Source of the DNA: Tubulinosema ratisbonensis
Taxonomy: Eukaryota > Microsporidia > Tubulinosematidae
Length of the DNA: 18,323 bases
Direction: 5' to 3'
Assembly (NCBI GenBank): GCA_004000155.1
Contig: RCSS01000818.1
Location: forward strand, 1-18,323
Below the pieces are notes generated by a model that was given only the letters and a program-made list of their open reading frames with translations, was not told the DNA's origin and did not search any database. Positions 1 to 8,490 of the stretch are shown one piece after another. Made by a program: the position numbers and the translations under genes. Each line of letters starts with the position of its first letter. The stretch's first letter is position 1.

Positions 1-2523
1 TGTTTTATATCGACTGAGTCTAAGGTTCACATATTCTTGTAATAAAACATATTTTTTGTATTATAATAACTGTACAATAAGTGATTTATTACATTTCTAT
101 TGCTTTAGATTGGTTAACAAAGAACATCTACTAGTGTATCATTATAAACATAAAGTTATGTTTTATTTTACGTTAATATTTCATTTTTTATTAGATCATG
201 TAAAAAGATGTTAAAATTAAGAGCAAGATTAATCTACTTTGAGCTTCTCTTATCTTTAAACTTAAAACAAAGAAATTTCTTTTCTCATATAAATTAAAAA
301 TATGTTTATATTATATAATGAGTTTTTAAGAATTGCTAAATTTACATTTTCTGCTCTTTGTTCTAAAGTTAACTCCAAAGCATAAGACAACTTCGATTAC
401 GTTGTCTTATGCTTTGGAAATATAAGAAAAAATGCATTTCACCTAGTTTTATGATGTAAGATGATATGAACTCTTAACATGAAGTCTTTATAAATACTTT
501 TACCATACAAATTCTTTATTGAGCGCCATAAATGTTAAAATTTATTCTAATCACACTTCTAGAAAAATCGTTAAAACTTTCTTCTCGATCCTAAAAATTT
601 ACTGGTTAATTTCTTTCTTTTACGTTTCGAATTTATATTATAATAGCTTTATGCCATTAGGCTGAATTGTAAATTTCCTTCAGATATTCCATAAAATGTC
701 TGTTAAGACAATATCGAATTACTGAGGAAGCAATACAAATGAATCGAAAGCTAAGACAGAAACTGCGGGACCTAATTTTTAAACAGCTTTTTAAAATCTC
801 TTAAGCTTTTTATTTTTAAATAAAAAAATGCTACTTGTATCAAAATTAACATATTTAAGTTCAATTTTCCTTTTGATTAAAAAATCATAAATAGAGTTTT
901 AACGATTTTGGACAAAATTTATCTTAATTGATCGACTATTTAGCTTTTAAGAAAACTAGCCTATTTTGGTTTATTTTTAAGGATATCGAGGATTGCAACT
1001 TTAACTATAATTCTCTCATTGCTTTTTTTTGTTCTTTAATTTTCTTATTAATCTTATTTTTAATATTAAGAGGTTTTAATGTACAGCCATGAAAATAAAA
1101 AACGCTCAACTCAAATCTGTTGAGAAATGTGAAATATATGTATAAATAATAAAACTAAAAATTTTCTGTATTATTTCAATTATATTTCTTTAAATAAAAT
1201 TTTATGAATCCCCTTATAAAAATTATAAAAAATTATCATATTTTTTAAAAAATGTAAAATCGCTCACTTATTAAAGAAATATTTATGATTATTTCAAGTA
1301 AACTACCTTAATTTTATTTCTTATTTTTTATATAAGTAGTTTAAACAAAGGTTTAAATAAATTAAATTTTCTAATTTTCTAATATAAAATATAATTTATT
1401 TAAGAATATCAAAAAAAAATTTAAGTACAAGAATAAATTTAAAAAACATGTAAATATCCTATAATATCAGAAAAACGTTAAATTGTCATGAAAAAATGAA
1501 AATTTATATAAATTTTAGGAATAAATATATAAACAATAAATATTTGAATCTTCGGCTGTATGGAAGTAGATGAAAGAGTAAAAACAGATTAAATAGAATA
1601 AGTGGGTATCCACTTACAATCATTATATTAAAAAGAAAAGGATTTTATTTTATTAGAATATACGTATATACAGTTGAGGAAATTAAAAACCGATATCGTA
1701 TTCCAATGAATTAAAGCGTATAGAGATGAAAGTATAAAATTTACAATTTTTTACAATATTTGACTAAGGTTTTATATTTTAAGACCCTTTTAGAAACTTA
1801 CTAAAAAATATTTAACTATTTTTTGCGCAACATTAAAACGCTAAGTTATACAAGAAAGTCTATATCGGAGTTCTAAAAAAATTTGCATTTAATGATTTAT
1901 TCTATTAACAAATACATATGTTAGACTATTTTTTAAATTTTATTTTAAAAATCAAACTAAAGATTAAAAAGAAAATTTTTAATTTAATAAAAAAAGAAAA
2001 CAAAAATTTTAACCATCGTTCGAATAAATTATATCCCTCTAGTTAACTTATATTCACTCTAAAAAATATAACTTAAACATAATAATCAAATAATTAGGAA
2101 AGATATAAGAAAGATTAAATATTCATATTAAAAACCAAATAATTGAATTAAAACCAAAATACACAAAAAAATTTTATAAATATTACTGAATTTTTAAAAA
2201 AATTTAAAATTTGTACAAATACAATCATAAACTAAATAAAATATTGTATAACAATCCGTTTAGCAAAACAAAAGAATCTACAGTCTTTCGAGAACTTTGA
2301 TTATATTTATTTTTGACCTCGAAAGAGTCGTCCAGAAAATTAAAATATCCTTTTAAATTGCATCTATATAATTTTATTAATGTAGCATGTTTAAAATCTA
2401 ATCGTTAATTTATATACAAATTTAAACTTGTTAATATTTTCGTCCAGCTATTAAATATATAGTTTTCACTTTTTTGTTTTAAGTTCTTCTTTTTCCATTA
2501 AAACTCTTTCAAAAATAATTGCA
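1..2523. other. AT-rich gene desert, left part
   Basis: No open frame here looks like a real gene. The stretch holds a perfect hairpin at 375-417 and a weaker 9-bp inverted repeat (tctttcgag / ctcgaaaga) around 2284-2330. Two short plus-strand patches faintly recall Merlin/ISXO2 transposase blocks: one around 690-1000, with an 'LIDRLF' patch at 924-941, and one at 1560-1700, with 'MEVDERV' followed in another frame by 'GFYFIRIYVYTVEEIK'. Both are broken by stops and frame changes. I regard them as possible, not established, transposon remnants. I saw no tRNA or rRNA. Confidence 0.5.
375..417. repeat. 17-bp perfect inverted repeat (hairpin, 9-nt loop)
   Basis: The arm at 375-391 (ccaaagcataagacaac) is exactly complementary to the arm at 401-417. 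The 9-nt loop at 392-400 is ttcgattac. The stem is much longer and richer in G/C than expected by chance in this sequence, so it is likely a functional or mobile-element-derived hairpin. No Helitron-like CTRR end follows it within the next 20 bases on either strand. No flanking gene is visible. Its function is unknown. Confidence 0.8.
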
Positions 2524-3060
2524 CTATTGTTTTATGAACTCCCGCTTTTTCTCTGTGAGTTTTTTTAAATGACTTCACAGGCTTTCAATGCAGTTTGTAT
2601 AAAAGCCTTCGCAATTAACAAATTCCTCTGTCTTGAATACGGTTGGGTGACTGCTGTTTTCCTGCTTTTTTAGAATAAAATAAATTTAGAATAGATTTAT
2701 TCTTGTAAGACATCCTTTATTTTATATTTACTTCAAATACTTTTTTAAATCTACTTTTTTCATGAAAAAGAGATATTATCATCCAGCAATTTAACTTTCC
2801 TTTTTTAATAATTCACATCCCACAAAACAACTGATACAATTTTGTGTTCCGATTCAAATTGTCTTACTGCTAAATAATAAGGCTGATATCGCTCAGAAAT
2901 GATCAAAGTATTTTTTGTCAATGTTTTTAAAAACACTAACCTTTGTTTCAATCTTACAATTAGGCACTAATTCTAGAAAATAAAATTTTTTTGCATATTA
3001 TCTACTCCCTATAGAATCCAGTGTATATTTGTTTTTTCTTCTAGCAAGGTAGACGGGTTT
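2524..3060 (-). pseudogene. Dead Merlin/IS1595-type (ISXO2-like) transposase, relic A
   Basis: The minus strand read across stops and frameshifts gives the ordered blocks of an ISXO2-like DDE transposase. 'YLARRKNKY' (about 3051-3025) resembles the basic stretch that follows the first catalytic acidic residues. 'FYFLELVPNCKIETK' (2985-2941) matches the family pattern F-L-E-x-V-P-x-R-x-x-E-T-L. 'KNTLIISERYQPYY' (about 2915-2874) covers the region of the second Asp, here replaced. 'EEFVNCEGFYTNCIESL' (2628-2578) matches the strongly conserved F-V-N-x-x-G-x-x-T-N-x-I-E-S-L-W block, with TGA where Trp is expected, followed by 'SHLKKLTEKK'. About 180 bases of AT-rich sequence lie between the third and fourth blocks. 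No terminal inverted repeats were identified. It is non-functional: at least two stops, at least two frameshifts, and no intact catalytic triad. The assignment rests on motif memory; a profile search against the ISXO2-like transposase family would decide it. Confidence 0.72.
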
Positions 3061-3376
3061 TGATTATTAGGCTATTGTAAATAATCATTAACATTTGCAT
3101 ATTAAAGTCCTAACCACAAACCTTTATATTCCAATTTTAAAATTATTTATTATTTTTTTCTTTATTTTAATATTTGTTGGTTAAGAAATTTGACAAAAAT
3201 TGGTACTTTGGGATAAATCATAACCCATAATGAATGTAAAAATAACTTAGGATCATGGTTTTTAGATTGCCCCTAAATTCATCAAAGATTTTAGATTGCC
3301 CCCAAAATTAATTATTAATTAAAATATTCAAATGCGAATTTAAACATCTTTTTAACTAATATTTTTAATTTNTTTA
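3061..3376. other. Short intergenic stretch with a direct repeat
   Basis: This lies between transposase relic A and the 3' end of the thioredoxin-like gene. It contains a 17-nt direct repeat (tttagattgcccctaaa at 3261-3277 and tttagattgcccccaaa at 3290-3306, one mismatch, 29-bp period). It also has an 11-nt block (actttgggata, about 3204-3214) whose reverse complement recurs near the end of the neighbouring gene (about 3386-3397). Nothing else is recognisable. Confidence 0.5.
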
Positions 3377-3925
3377 TTAAAAGAAAACAACGTATCCCAA
3401 AGTGGATCCTTCACCAAAATTATAACAGGTATAAGTTATTCCCCCTTCATTTATTAACTTAGTAAAGAATTTACCCAATAAATCATAGTAATAAAAAGAA
3501 ATAGCTGATAAATAAATATCTAAAGCTCTCCAGAAATTGTAAGACTGAATAAAATAATTTTTATGGAATGATTTTACAACCTCTCCATTGAAAAAAACTA
3601 CTCCTTTTGGCAAAGTTGAAGGCATAAATTTAGAAGCAATCATTGCATTTTCAAAGGAATCAATCTCTAAAACTGCCACGTTAATAAACTTAAGTCCTCT
3701 TTCTATCTTTTCTTTGGTTTTTTTGATATCCTCTGTGATTATCAAAATCCAATATCCTTCATTTAAGATGCTTAAGTTAGAAAGACCAATCCTAACACAT
3801 TTGTATGGTGAATCTGATGTGAATATATTTACATTGCTTTTTTTGTTACTTTCGTTCATTAAAAAGAGAAATGATATGAAATATTTTAAGATTGTAGGAA
3901 AAATGATGTTTATGTTATGAAACAT
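3377..3925 (-). CDS. Small secreted/ER thioredoxin-fold-like protein lacking CxxC (tentative)
   Basis: This 182-residue open frame starts with a hydrophobic N-terminus (residues 4-23, rich in Ile/Phe/Leu) that looks like a signal peptide or anchor. Residues about 79-120 follow the second half of a thioredoxin fold: a beta strand 'INVAVLEID', a helix containing 'ENAMIASKF', a candidate cis-Pro at P106, then a strand ending in 'FFNGEVVKSF'. That pattern is typical of protein disulfide isomerase domains. The CxxC active site is absent where it should precede residue 70, so any role would be chaperone-like or structural rather than redox. The last 50 residues are aromatic-rich with no known domain. 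The gene lies 47 bp downstream of the Lys-rich secreted protein on the same strand, typical microsporidian spacing. The start at 3925 is chosen because it preserves the hydrophobic leader. A lineage-specific secreted protein with only chance resemblance is possible. Confidence 0.6.
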   Translation of the reverse strand: MFHNINIIFPTILKYFISFLFLMNESNKKSNVNIFTSDSPYKCVRIGLSNLSILNEGYWILIITEDIKKTKEKIERGLKFINVAVLEIDSFENAMIASKFMPSTLPKGVVFFNGEVVKSFHKNYFIQSYNFWRALDIYLSAISFYYYDLLGKFFTKLINEGGITYTCYNFGEGSTLGYVVFF

Positions 3926-3972
3926 GAGGAATAAATGAAATTAAAATATTTTTTTATTAACTTAAATTTTAA

Positions 3973-4962
3973 TTAATTTTCTGAGCTTACCTCTTCGTTT
4001 GATAAATTTTGTAATAATCTGTTTCTGTTTCTAAATCCTCCTAAAAGAGCAGATTCTCCTAATTTTGGCTTTTCATTAAAGAAGCTTCTTCCTGAGAATT
4101 CTTTCAAAGATGAACCTGAAGTTTCGTCTTTTTTCTTTTCTTTGTCATCCTTTTTTTCTTTGTCATCTTTCTTTTCTTTGTCATCCTTTTTATCATTGGG
4201 TGCTGATTCTTTTGGTTTTGTTTCTCCTCCACCTACCATTCCATCATTTACTATGCATTGTTCAGATTCCCCACTTTCCATACATACTTGATGTTTGGGT
4301 TCACCACTGCTTCCCCCTTCTTTTTTGTCTTTCTTTTCATCTTCTTTTTTCTCATCTTTCTTGTCTTTTTCATCTTCTTTTTTTTCATCTTTCTTGTCTT
4401 TTCCTTCTGAGGCACCTCCTTCTTCATTTGACTCTTGAGCTAAAAAACTTACTAAGCTTGAAGATTTCTTTGACTTAGATGACTTAAGTTTAGAACCATC
4501 TTCTTTCTTTTTGTCTTTCTTCTTATCTTCTCCATCTTTCTTCTTGTCCTCTCCATCTTTCTTCTTGTCCTCTCCATCTTTTTTCTTATCTTCTCCATCT
4601 TTCTTTTTTTCTTCCCCTTCTTCTTGCTTTTTGTCTTCCTTATCTTGTTTTCCATCTTTGCTTTCTTCTCCTTCACTTGCACTTCCTTTACTGTCTTTCT
4701 TTAGTTTGTTTTTATTTTCACCCTTCTTCTTTTTTTCCTCTTCTTCTTTCTTTTTCTTATCCTCTTCTTCTTTCTTTTTCTTTTCCTCGTCTTCTTTCTT
4801 CTTTTTCTCATCCTCTTCCTTTCCTGCAGCTAAATGGCTTACACTAAAACTCTTTTTCTTACTGGAAAGAAGATTAGATCTCTTTAAGTCACTGGCCTCA
4901 TGAAATATTTTTCCTATTACTAAGCTAGCATATACTAAAAATACTGATAACTTTGAACACAT
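3973..4962 (-). CDS. Secreted Lys/Glu/Asp-rich repeat protein (spore wall or polar tube candidate)
   Basis: This 329-residue protein starts with a classic signal peptide: residues 1-17 are hydrophobic, with likely cleavage after 'SLVIG'. Nearly all the rest is charged low complexity built of four different short repeats: an 8-residue type like 'EEEKKKKE' (about 4 copies), a 7-residue 'GEDKKKD' type (4 copies, coded by a 21-bp DNA repeat around 4515-4610), an 11-residue 'KKDEKKEDEKD' type (2 copies), and a 6-residue 'KKDDKE' type (3 copies). Non-repetitive islands separate them, one with two Cys nine residues apart ('VCMESGESEQC'). A non-repetitive C-terminus contains 'GFRNRNRLLQNL'. Microsporidian polar tube protein PTP2 and some spore wall proteins are secreted and Lys-rich, but PTP2 normally has more conserved Cys, so I do not assign it. 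Large plus-strand Ser/Phe/Leu-rich frames over 4110-4903 are mirror images of this repeat, not genes. The upstream region shows no clear ACCC signal. Confidence 0.85.
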   Translation of the reverse strand: MCSKLSVFLVYASLVIGKIFHEASDLKRSNLLSSKKKSFSVSHLAAGKEEDEKKKKEDEEKKKKEEEDKKKKEEEEKKKKGENKNKLKKDSKGSASEGEESKDGKQDKEDKKQEEGEEKKKDGEDKKKDGEDKKKDGEDKKKDGEDKKKDKKKEDGSKLKSSKSKKSSSLVSFLAQESNEEGGASEGKDKKDEKKEDEKDKKDEKKEDEKKDKKEGGSSGEPKHQVCMESGESEQCIVNDGMVGGGETKPKESAPNDKKDDKEKKDDKEKKDDKEKKKDETSGSSLKEFSGRSFFNEKPKLGESALLGGFRNRNRLLQNLSNEEVSSEN

Positions 4963-5483
4963 TTTGTTTATGTTGTTTTTTCTTTTTTTATATTTTACCT
5001 GAAACTTTTATGTTTCTTTTTTCCTGAAAATTGTTTCAAAAAAATATTTGTTTTAAAATTGACTAATCAATTTATTTTGTTTTGAAGATGAATTGTTTAT
5101 TTTGAGTTAATTCAATATAAAATTTTAAGTGTTAGAATGTATGACAAATTTGTAATAAAATTTTTTTTATAAAAATATTATTTATTTTTTTAGTTTTTAT
5201 GATTTTACATTTTTGATTTTATTTTAAATGTAAATAATCAAATTATAATCTAATCATTTGATTTTTTTAATAAATCTTTTAAAAAATAATTCATTTAAAT
5301 ATAAATGATTGTTTATAATTTAAATATAACATAATAGTATTAAATTAAGCTTAATATATTATTTTGATTTTTTTAATAAAATAAAAAAAAAATAAAAAAA
5401 AATTATTTTAAAAAAATACCTAAAAATAAACCAATAAAATAATTAAATAAACAAATTTTATTCTTTTTATTTTTTACCCTTAA
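4963..5483. other. Divergent intergenic region, A/T homopolymer-rich
   Basis: This 521-bp spacer separates the minus-strand Lys-rich gene from the plus-strand Dsk2 gene, so both promoters must lie here. It is almost pure A/T, with poly-A runs around 5380-5420 and many TTTAATAA stretches. The only GC-bearing element near the Dsk2 end is the ACCC motif just before its start codon. No ORF or RNA gene is seen. Confidence 0.55.
5476..5483 (+). promoter_or_regulatory. CCC-like start-proximal signal of the Dsk2 gene
   Basis: The bases ACCCTTAA sit directly before the ATG at 5484, with CCC at -7 to -5. The same eight bases sit in the same position before the OB-fold-like gene on the opposite strand (15962-15969). 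CCC-like motifs close to the start codon have been described as transcription signals in microsporidia such as Anncaliia algerae. The match supports 5484 as the true start and supports a microsporidian origin. Confidence 0.7.
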
Positions 5484-6386
5484 ATGCAGAAACTAAAAAT
5501 ATCATTCCAATTTGTAAATGGAGAAAAACATATTTTGGAGTTACAACCATCCATCACCATAGCAGAAATAAAGGAAGAAATTTATAAAATAATGAAAGAA
5601 GAAAGCAAAATTGAGCCAAAAGACCAGAAATACATCTTTTTAGGTAAAATATTGAAAGATACTGATAAGTTAGAGGGTGTAGAAGGATTGAAAGATAATT
5701 CTACTATATTTGTGATGGGTAAAAGTAAGAAACAAGAGAAGAANGAAGAGAAAACTTCTTCTGTAAGAGAGCAACCTACTCAAATGCCTCAACCAAATTT
5801 TTATGACCAAAATGCTAATTTTATGCCACCTGACATGGGCATGAATAATTTAGGACAGAGCATGAATAACCCTTCTTTTGTGAATAATATGATTAGCCAA
5901 AGTATTGAACATCTACAGAAGAATCCTGCTATGTTAGATTTGTATTATGGACAGATGATGCAGGGTATGTCTGAAAGTGACAAAGAAGCTTTTAGACAGC
6001 AAATGATTAACCAATTAAAAGAATTGCAAAAGAATCCACAATTTTTGTTCAATGCCATGAATTCTATGCCAGAAATGGCCAATTTTGGCAGACAACAGCC
6101 ACAATTCAATATGCATCAACAATTTAACCAACAAGTGCCATGTAGTCATGGTTATTATCCTTTAGGATATACACCACCCATTAATCCTTACCCACCTCAA
6201 CAATTTTCACCAAATTTCTCCTCAGCTGATATTAATTTTGAGGAAGTCTTTGCTGAACAATTGGTTAGTTTGAATGAAATGGGATTTTCTAATAAAAAGT
6301 TGAATATTGAAGCACTGAAGAAATCTAATGGAAATGTTAACAAGGCAGTTGAATTGTTAATTGAGTGGTGTGGAGGAAATAATTAA
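5484..6386 (+). CDS. DSK2: Dsk2/ubiquilin-type UBL-UBA proteasome shuttle factor
   Basis: This 300-residue protein has the three-part layout of Dsk2/ubiquilin. Residues 1 to about 76 form a ubiquitin-like domain ('TIAEIKEEIYKI', 'QKYIFLGKILKDTDKL', 'STIFVMGK'). Residues about 130-195 form an STI1-like helical repeat with 'NPSFVNNMI', 'LQKNPAMLDLY' and 'LQKNPQFLFNAMNSMPEM'. A Pro/Gln/Asn/Phe-rich linker follows. Residues about 253-298 form a UBA domain with the 'MGF' loop and 'NGNVNKAVELLIEW'. In the family, the UBL docks on the proteasome and the UBA binds polyubiquitin, delivering substrates for degradation in cytosol and nucleus. It is shorter than yeast Dsk2 (about 373 residues), as is normal for microsporidia. 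The start is supported by the ACCCTTAAATG context. One N at 5744 leaves one linker residue undetermined. It is a single-exon gene flanked by A/T spacers. Confidence 0.93.
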   Translation: MQKLKISFQFVNGEKHILELQPSITIAEIKEEIYKIMKEESKIEPKDQKYIFLGKILKDTDKLEGVEGLKDNSTIFVMGKSKKQEKXEEKTSSVREQPTQMPQPNFYDQNANFMPPDMGMNNLGQSMNNPSFVNNMISQSIEHLQKNPAMLDLYYGQMMQGMSESDKEAFRQQMINQLKELQKNPQFLFNAMNSMPEMANFGRQQPQFNMHQQFNQQVPCSHGYYPLGYTPPINPYPPQQFSPNFSSADINFEEVFAEQLVSLNEMGFSNKKLNIEALKKSNGNVNKAVELLIEWCGGNN

Positions 6387-7764
6387 ATGATTTTAAAGTG
6401 GGANNANTTTTTTAATTAATTTTTTATTTATAAAAGGTATTTTTATGAAGATTTCATTAAAAAATAAAAGATATTTTAACAATTGATTTATTTTATAAGG
6501 AATGTTTAATAATAATTTTTAAAATAAATAAACTTTTAGAACTGCTAATTTTATAAATTTTTTCTTTAAATATTGTCCTAAGAAATTATAAATCTACTTA
6601 ACTTAGGTATTAAAAAAAATTCTTTTTATTTATTTATTTTTTATAAACATTTAGGTTTTTTTTACTAAATAAATAAAAAATAGTAAATAAAAGTATATTT
6701 AATACAAAATATAAAAAAATGTATTTTATTTGATGATTCAGTTACAAAGGCAAGTATTATTTAAATATTCAATTAATTTAAATTTAGTTTTGAAAAATAT
6801 TCTCTTAAATGATTAAAAAATTTATTTTTTATTAAAATATCTCTTTTATTTATTTATTAGTCTTTTTAGAGTAAATAAAATATTTATTTTAAGTAAATTC
6901 ATAAATTTTTACAAAAATAAAAACATAATAAATTTTTAGAAAAATATTTTATTTATTTAAAAAGAACATATTTTTTTATATTTAAAATTTTACTTATTTA
7001 TTATTTAAGAAAGAGATATTTTATTTGATATTCACAAGAATTTAAAATTATTAATAAATAATCTTTTTATGATTATTAAAAAAACTATTTTATATTATTA
7101 TACACAATACTTATTAGTATTAATATAATTTATATTTATTAAAAATACGGCCTTAAAATAGCAAATAAACAATATTTAAAAGTAGAAATTATTTAAAAAT
7201 AACTTAATCAAAAATAAAATAATTTTAAAAATATTAAAATTAGTTTAATAAAATTTATTTCAAATACAAGTGCACACTTATACTCAGTTATAAAATATCT
7301 TGTAACCAATACCTATAGTTTGGAGAACTATGACTTCAATAGTGCATTAAAATAGATTTTATTGCCTGGCTTATGGCATTTATAAGCTAGGTTAGTATTA
7401 TTTACAAACACACACAATATATTTATTTTAATGAATTATTGGGATGTGAAATAACTATTTGTTTTATAGTTTTGAGTATGAATTTCATATTCTAAGACAA
7501 TAAAAACATAATAATTAATGTTTAAAATTTTACTTAAATATTCTCTAATGTTATCAACCAGTTGTCAAAATCAATTTTTAATTTTAAATTACTCTTAATG
7601 TAGTTGTGTTATATTTAAAATCGGGCGGGGTTTGAATTTAGGCAGAAAAAATTACGCCTTATTTTGCTTATGGCATTTGAAAGATTAACAAAATTTTATG
7701 ATAAATTATTAAAACATGAATTAAAAATAGAAAAAAATATCTTACATTTTATAGATATCCCGAA
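6387..7764. other. AT-rich gene desert downstream of Dsk2
   Basis: Nearly pure A/T sequence with no plausible gene. A 13-nt direct repeat (gcttatggcattt) occurs at 7369-7381 and 7666-7678. The first copy lies in an imperfect hairpin (cctggcttat / ataagctagg, about 7365-7391). A small G-rich patch (tcgggcgggg, 7621-7630) stands out from the background. These could be decayed edges of transposase relic B, but I could not match them to an inverted partner downstream of that relic. Confidence 0.45.
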
Positions 7765-8490
7765 ATACAACTTGGTATGGCGTTCAAATATTGTCACAGA
7801 AAAATGTTAAAAAATACTTACTTCAAAGTAATTTATAATTGTAATTTATGTGTAAAGCAGATTACATGTAAAATGTTATCTGTGAATTTTAATACTAAAT
7901 TTGAGCCATTTACACAATTTAAGTTAATAATTTACTTTGTTCAAAGACTAAACTTTTAGCAAATTAGAAGTTTTACTTAACTTCATATAATAACAATTAT
8001 AAACTTTCTAAAAGAGATAAGAGAAAAAATATAATTTTATGTTATAAAATTATATAATGAAAAAATAAAGGAGATTCTCATTTNATTTAAATAGACGAGC
8101 TCTTTTTTTAAAGATAAAGTACCATAAAGAACTAAAAAAGAANTCTTTAGCATTTTTTGGGGCTGTGGATGCAAGCACACAAGAACTTAGGATAAAACAT
8201 GTTGGAAAAAAAGCTGTTTTCTGTCTTAACAGCGCATTAAAAATTTTATTTTACACCGTACAGAGATACATAGCGACGAATTTTCCTCATGTATGTCGTA
8301 TTTCAAGAACAATGAACGATATATACATAAAAGCGTAAACCAATTAGAAAACTTTGTAGGTCCCACGACAAAAACTCACACACAAAAAATTGAAGCAGTT
8401 TGATATCAATTGAATAAATTTTTGAAACGAAGAGATTTGAAACAAAAAAAAACTTTAAGATGTTATTGTCGTANCCNACAGNATTCATGT
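7765..8490 (+). pseudogene. Dead Merlin/IS1595-type (ISXO2-like) transposase, relic B
   Basis: This is the most complete relic. The open segment 7777-7959 (60 residues) carries a degraded N-terminal zinc knuckle: 'YCHRKM' then 'YNCNLCVKQITCK', followed by the F-x-x-F-Q-type segment ending 'FVQRLNF' before a stop. Further along the plus strand, in shifting frames, come 'IDELFF' (8091-8108, the first catalytic Asp-Glu), 'GAVDASTQELRIKHV' (8159-8203, the family's W-V-F-G-G-x-D region), 'IHSDEF' (8266-8283, second Asp) and 'HKSVNQLENFVGP' (about 8326-8364). The last block, 'THTQKIEAV' (8374-8400), has TGA where the conserved Trp belongs and continues 'YQLNKFLKRRDL'. Five N characters lie between 8084 and 8482. 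At least three frameshifts and several stops make it inactive. No terminal inverted repeats were recognised. A domain search on a frame-tolerant translation would decide the family. Confidence 0.8.

Noticed and set aside
375..417. Helitron 3' end, because of the strong hairpin
   Set aside because: No CTRR terminus lies within a few bases after the stem on either strand, and no Rep/helicase remnants were seen nearby.
3588..3920. Plus-strand open frame of 110 residues
   Set aside because: It is antisense to the thioredoxin-like gene, whose minus-strand product has a leader and fold-like pattern; no start signal or family match supports the plus-strand frame.
4511..4903. Long plus-strand open frame rich in Ser/Phe/Leu
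   Set aside because: It is the complement of the Lys/Glu-repeat gene on the minus strand; purine-rich repeat coding automatically opens the opposite frames. The same applies to 4110-4478 (+) and 4452-4682 (-).
3973..4962. Firm assignment as polar tube protein 2
   Set aside because: It is secreted and Lys-rich like PTP2, but has only two cysteines after the signal peptide and repeats of a different kind; composition alone is not enough.
7615..7650. tRNA gene, because gggtttgaatttagg resembles a T-arm B box
   Set aside because: No matching stem arms, A box or anticodon loop could be placed around it.
7777..7959. Small intact gene of 60 residues with CxxC motif
   Set aside because: The Cys pattern and following hydrophobic segment match the N-terminus of a Merlin-like transposase whose other blocks follow on the same strand, so it is treated as part of relic B.
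8303..8488. Minus-strand 61-residue open frame
   Set aside because: It overlaps the plus-strand transposase blocks of relic B, contains several N, and shows no family resemblance.
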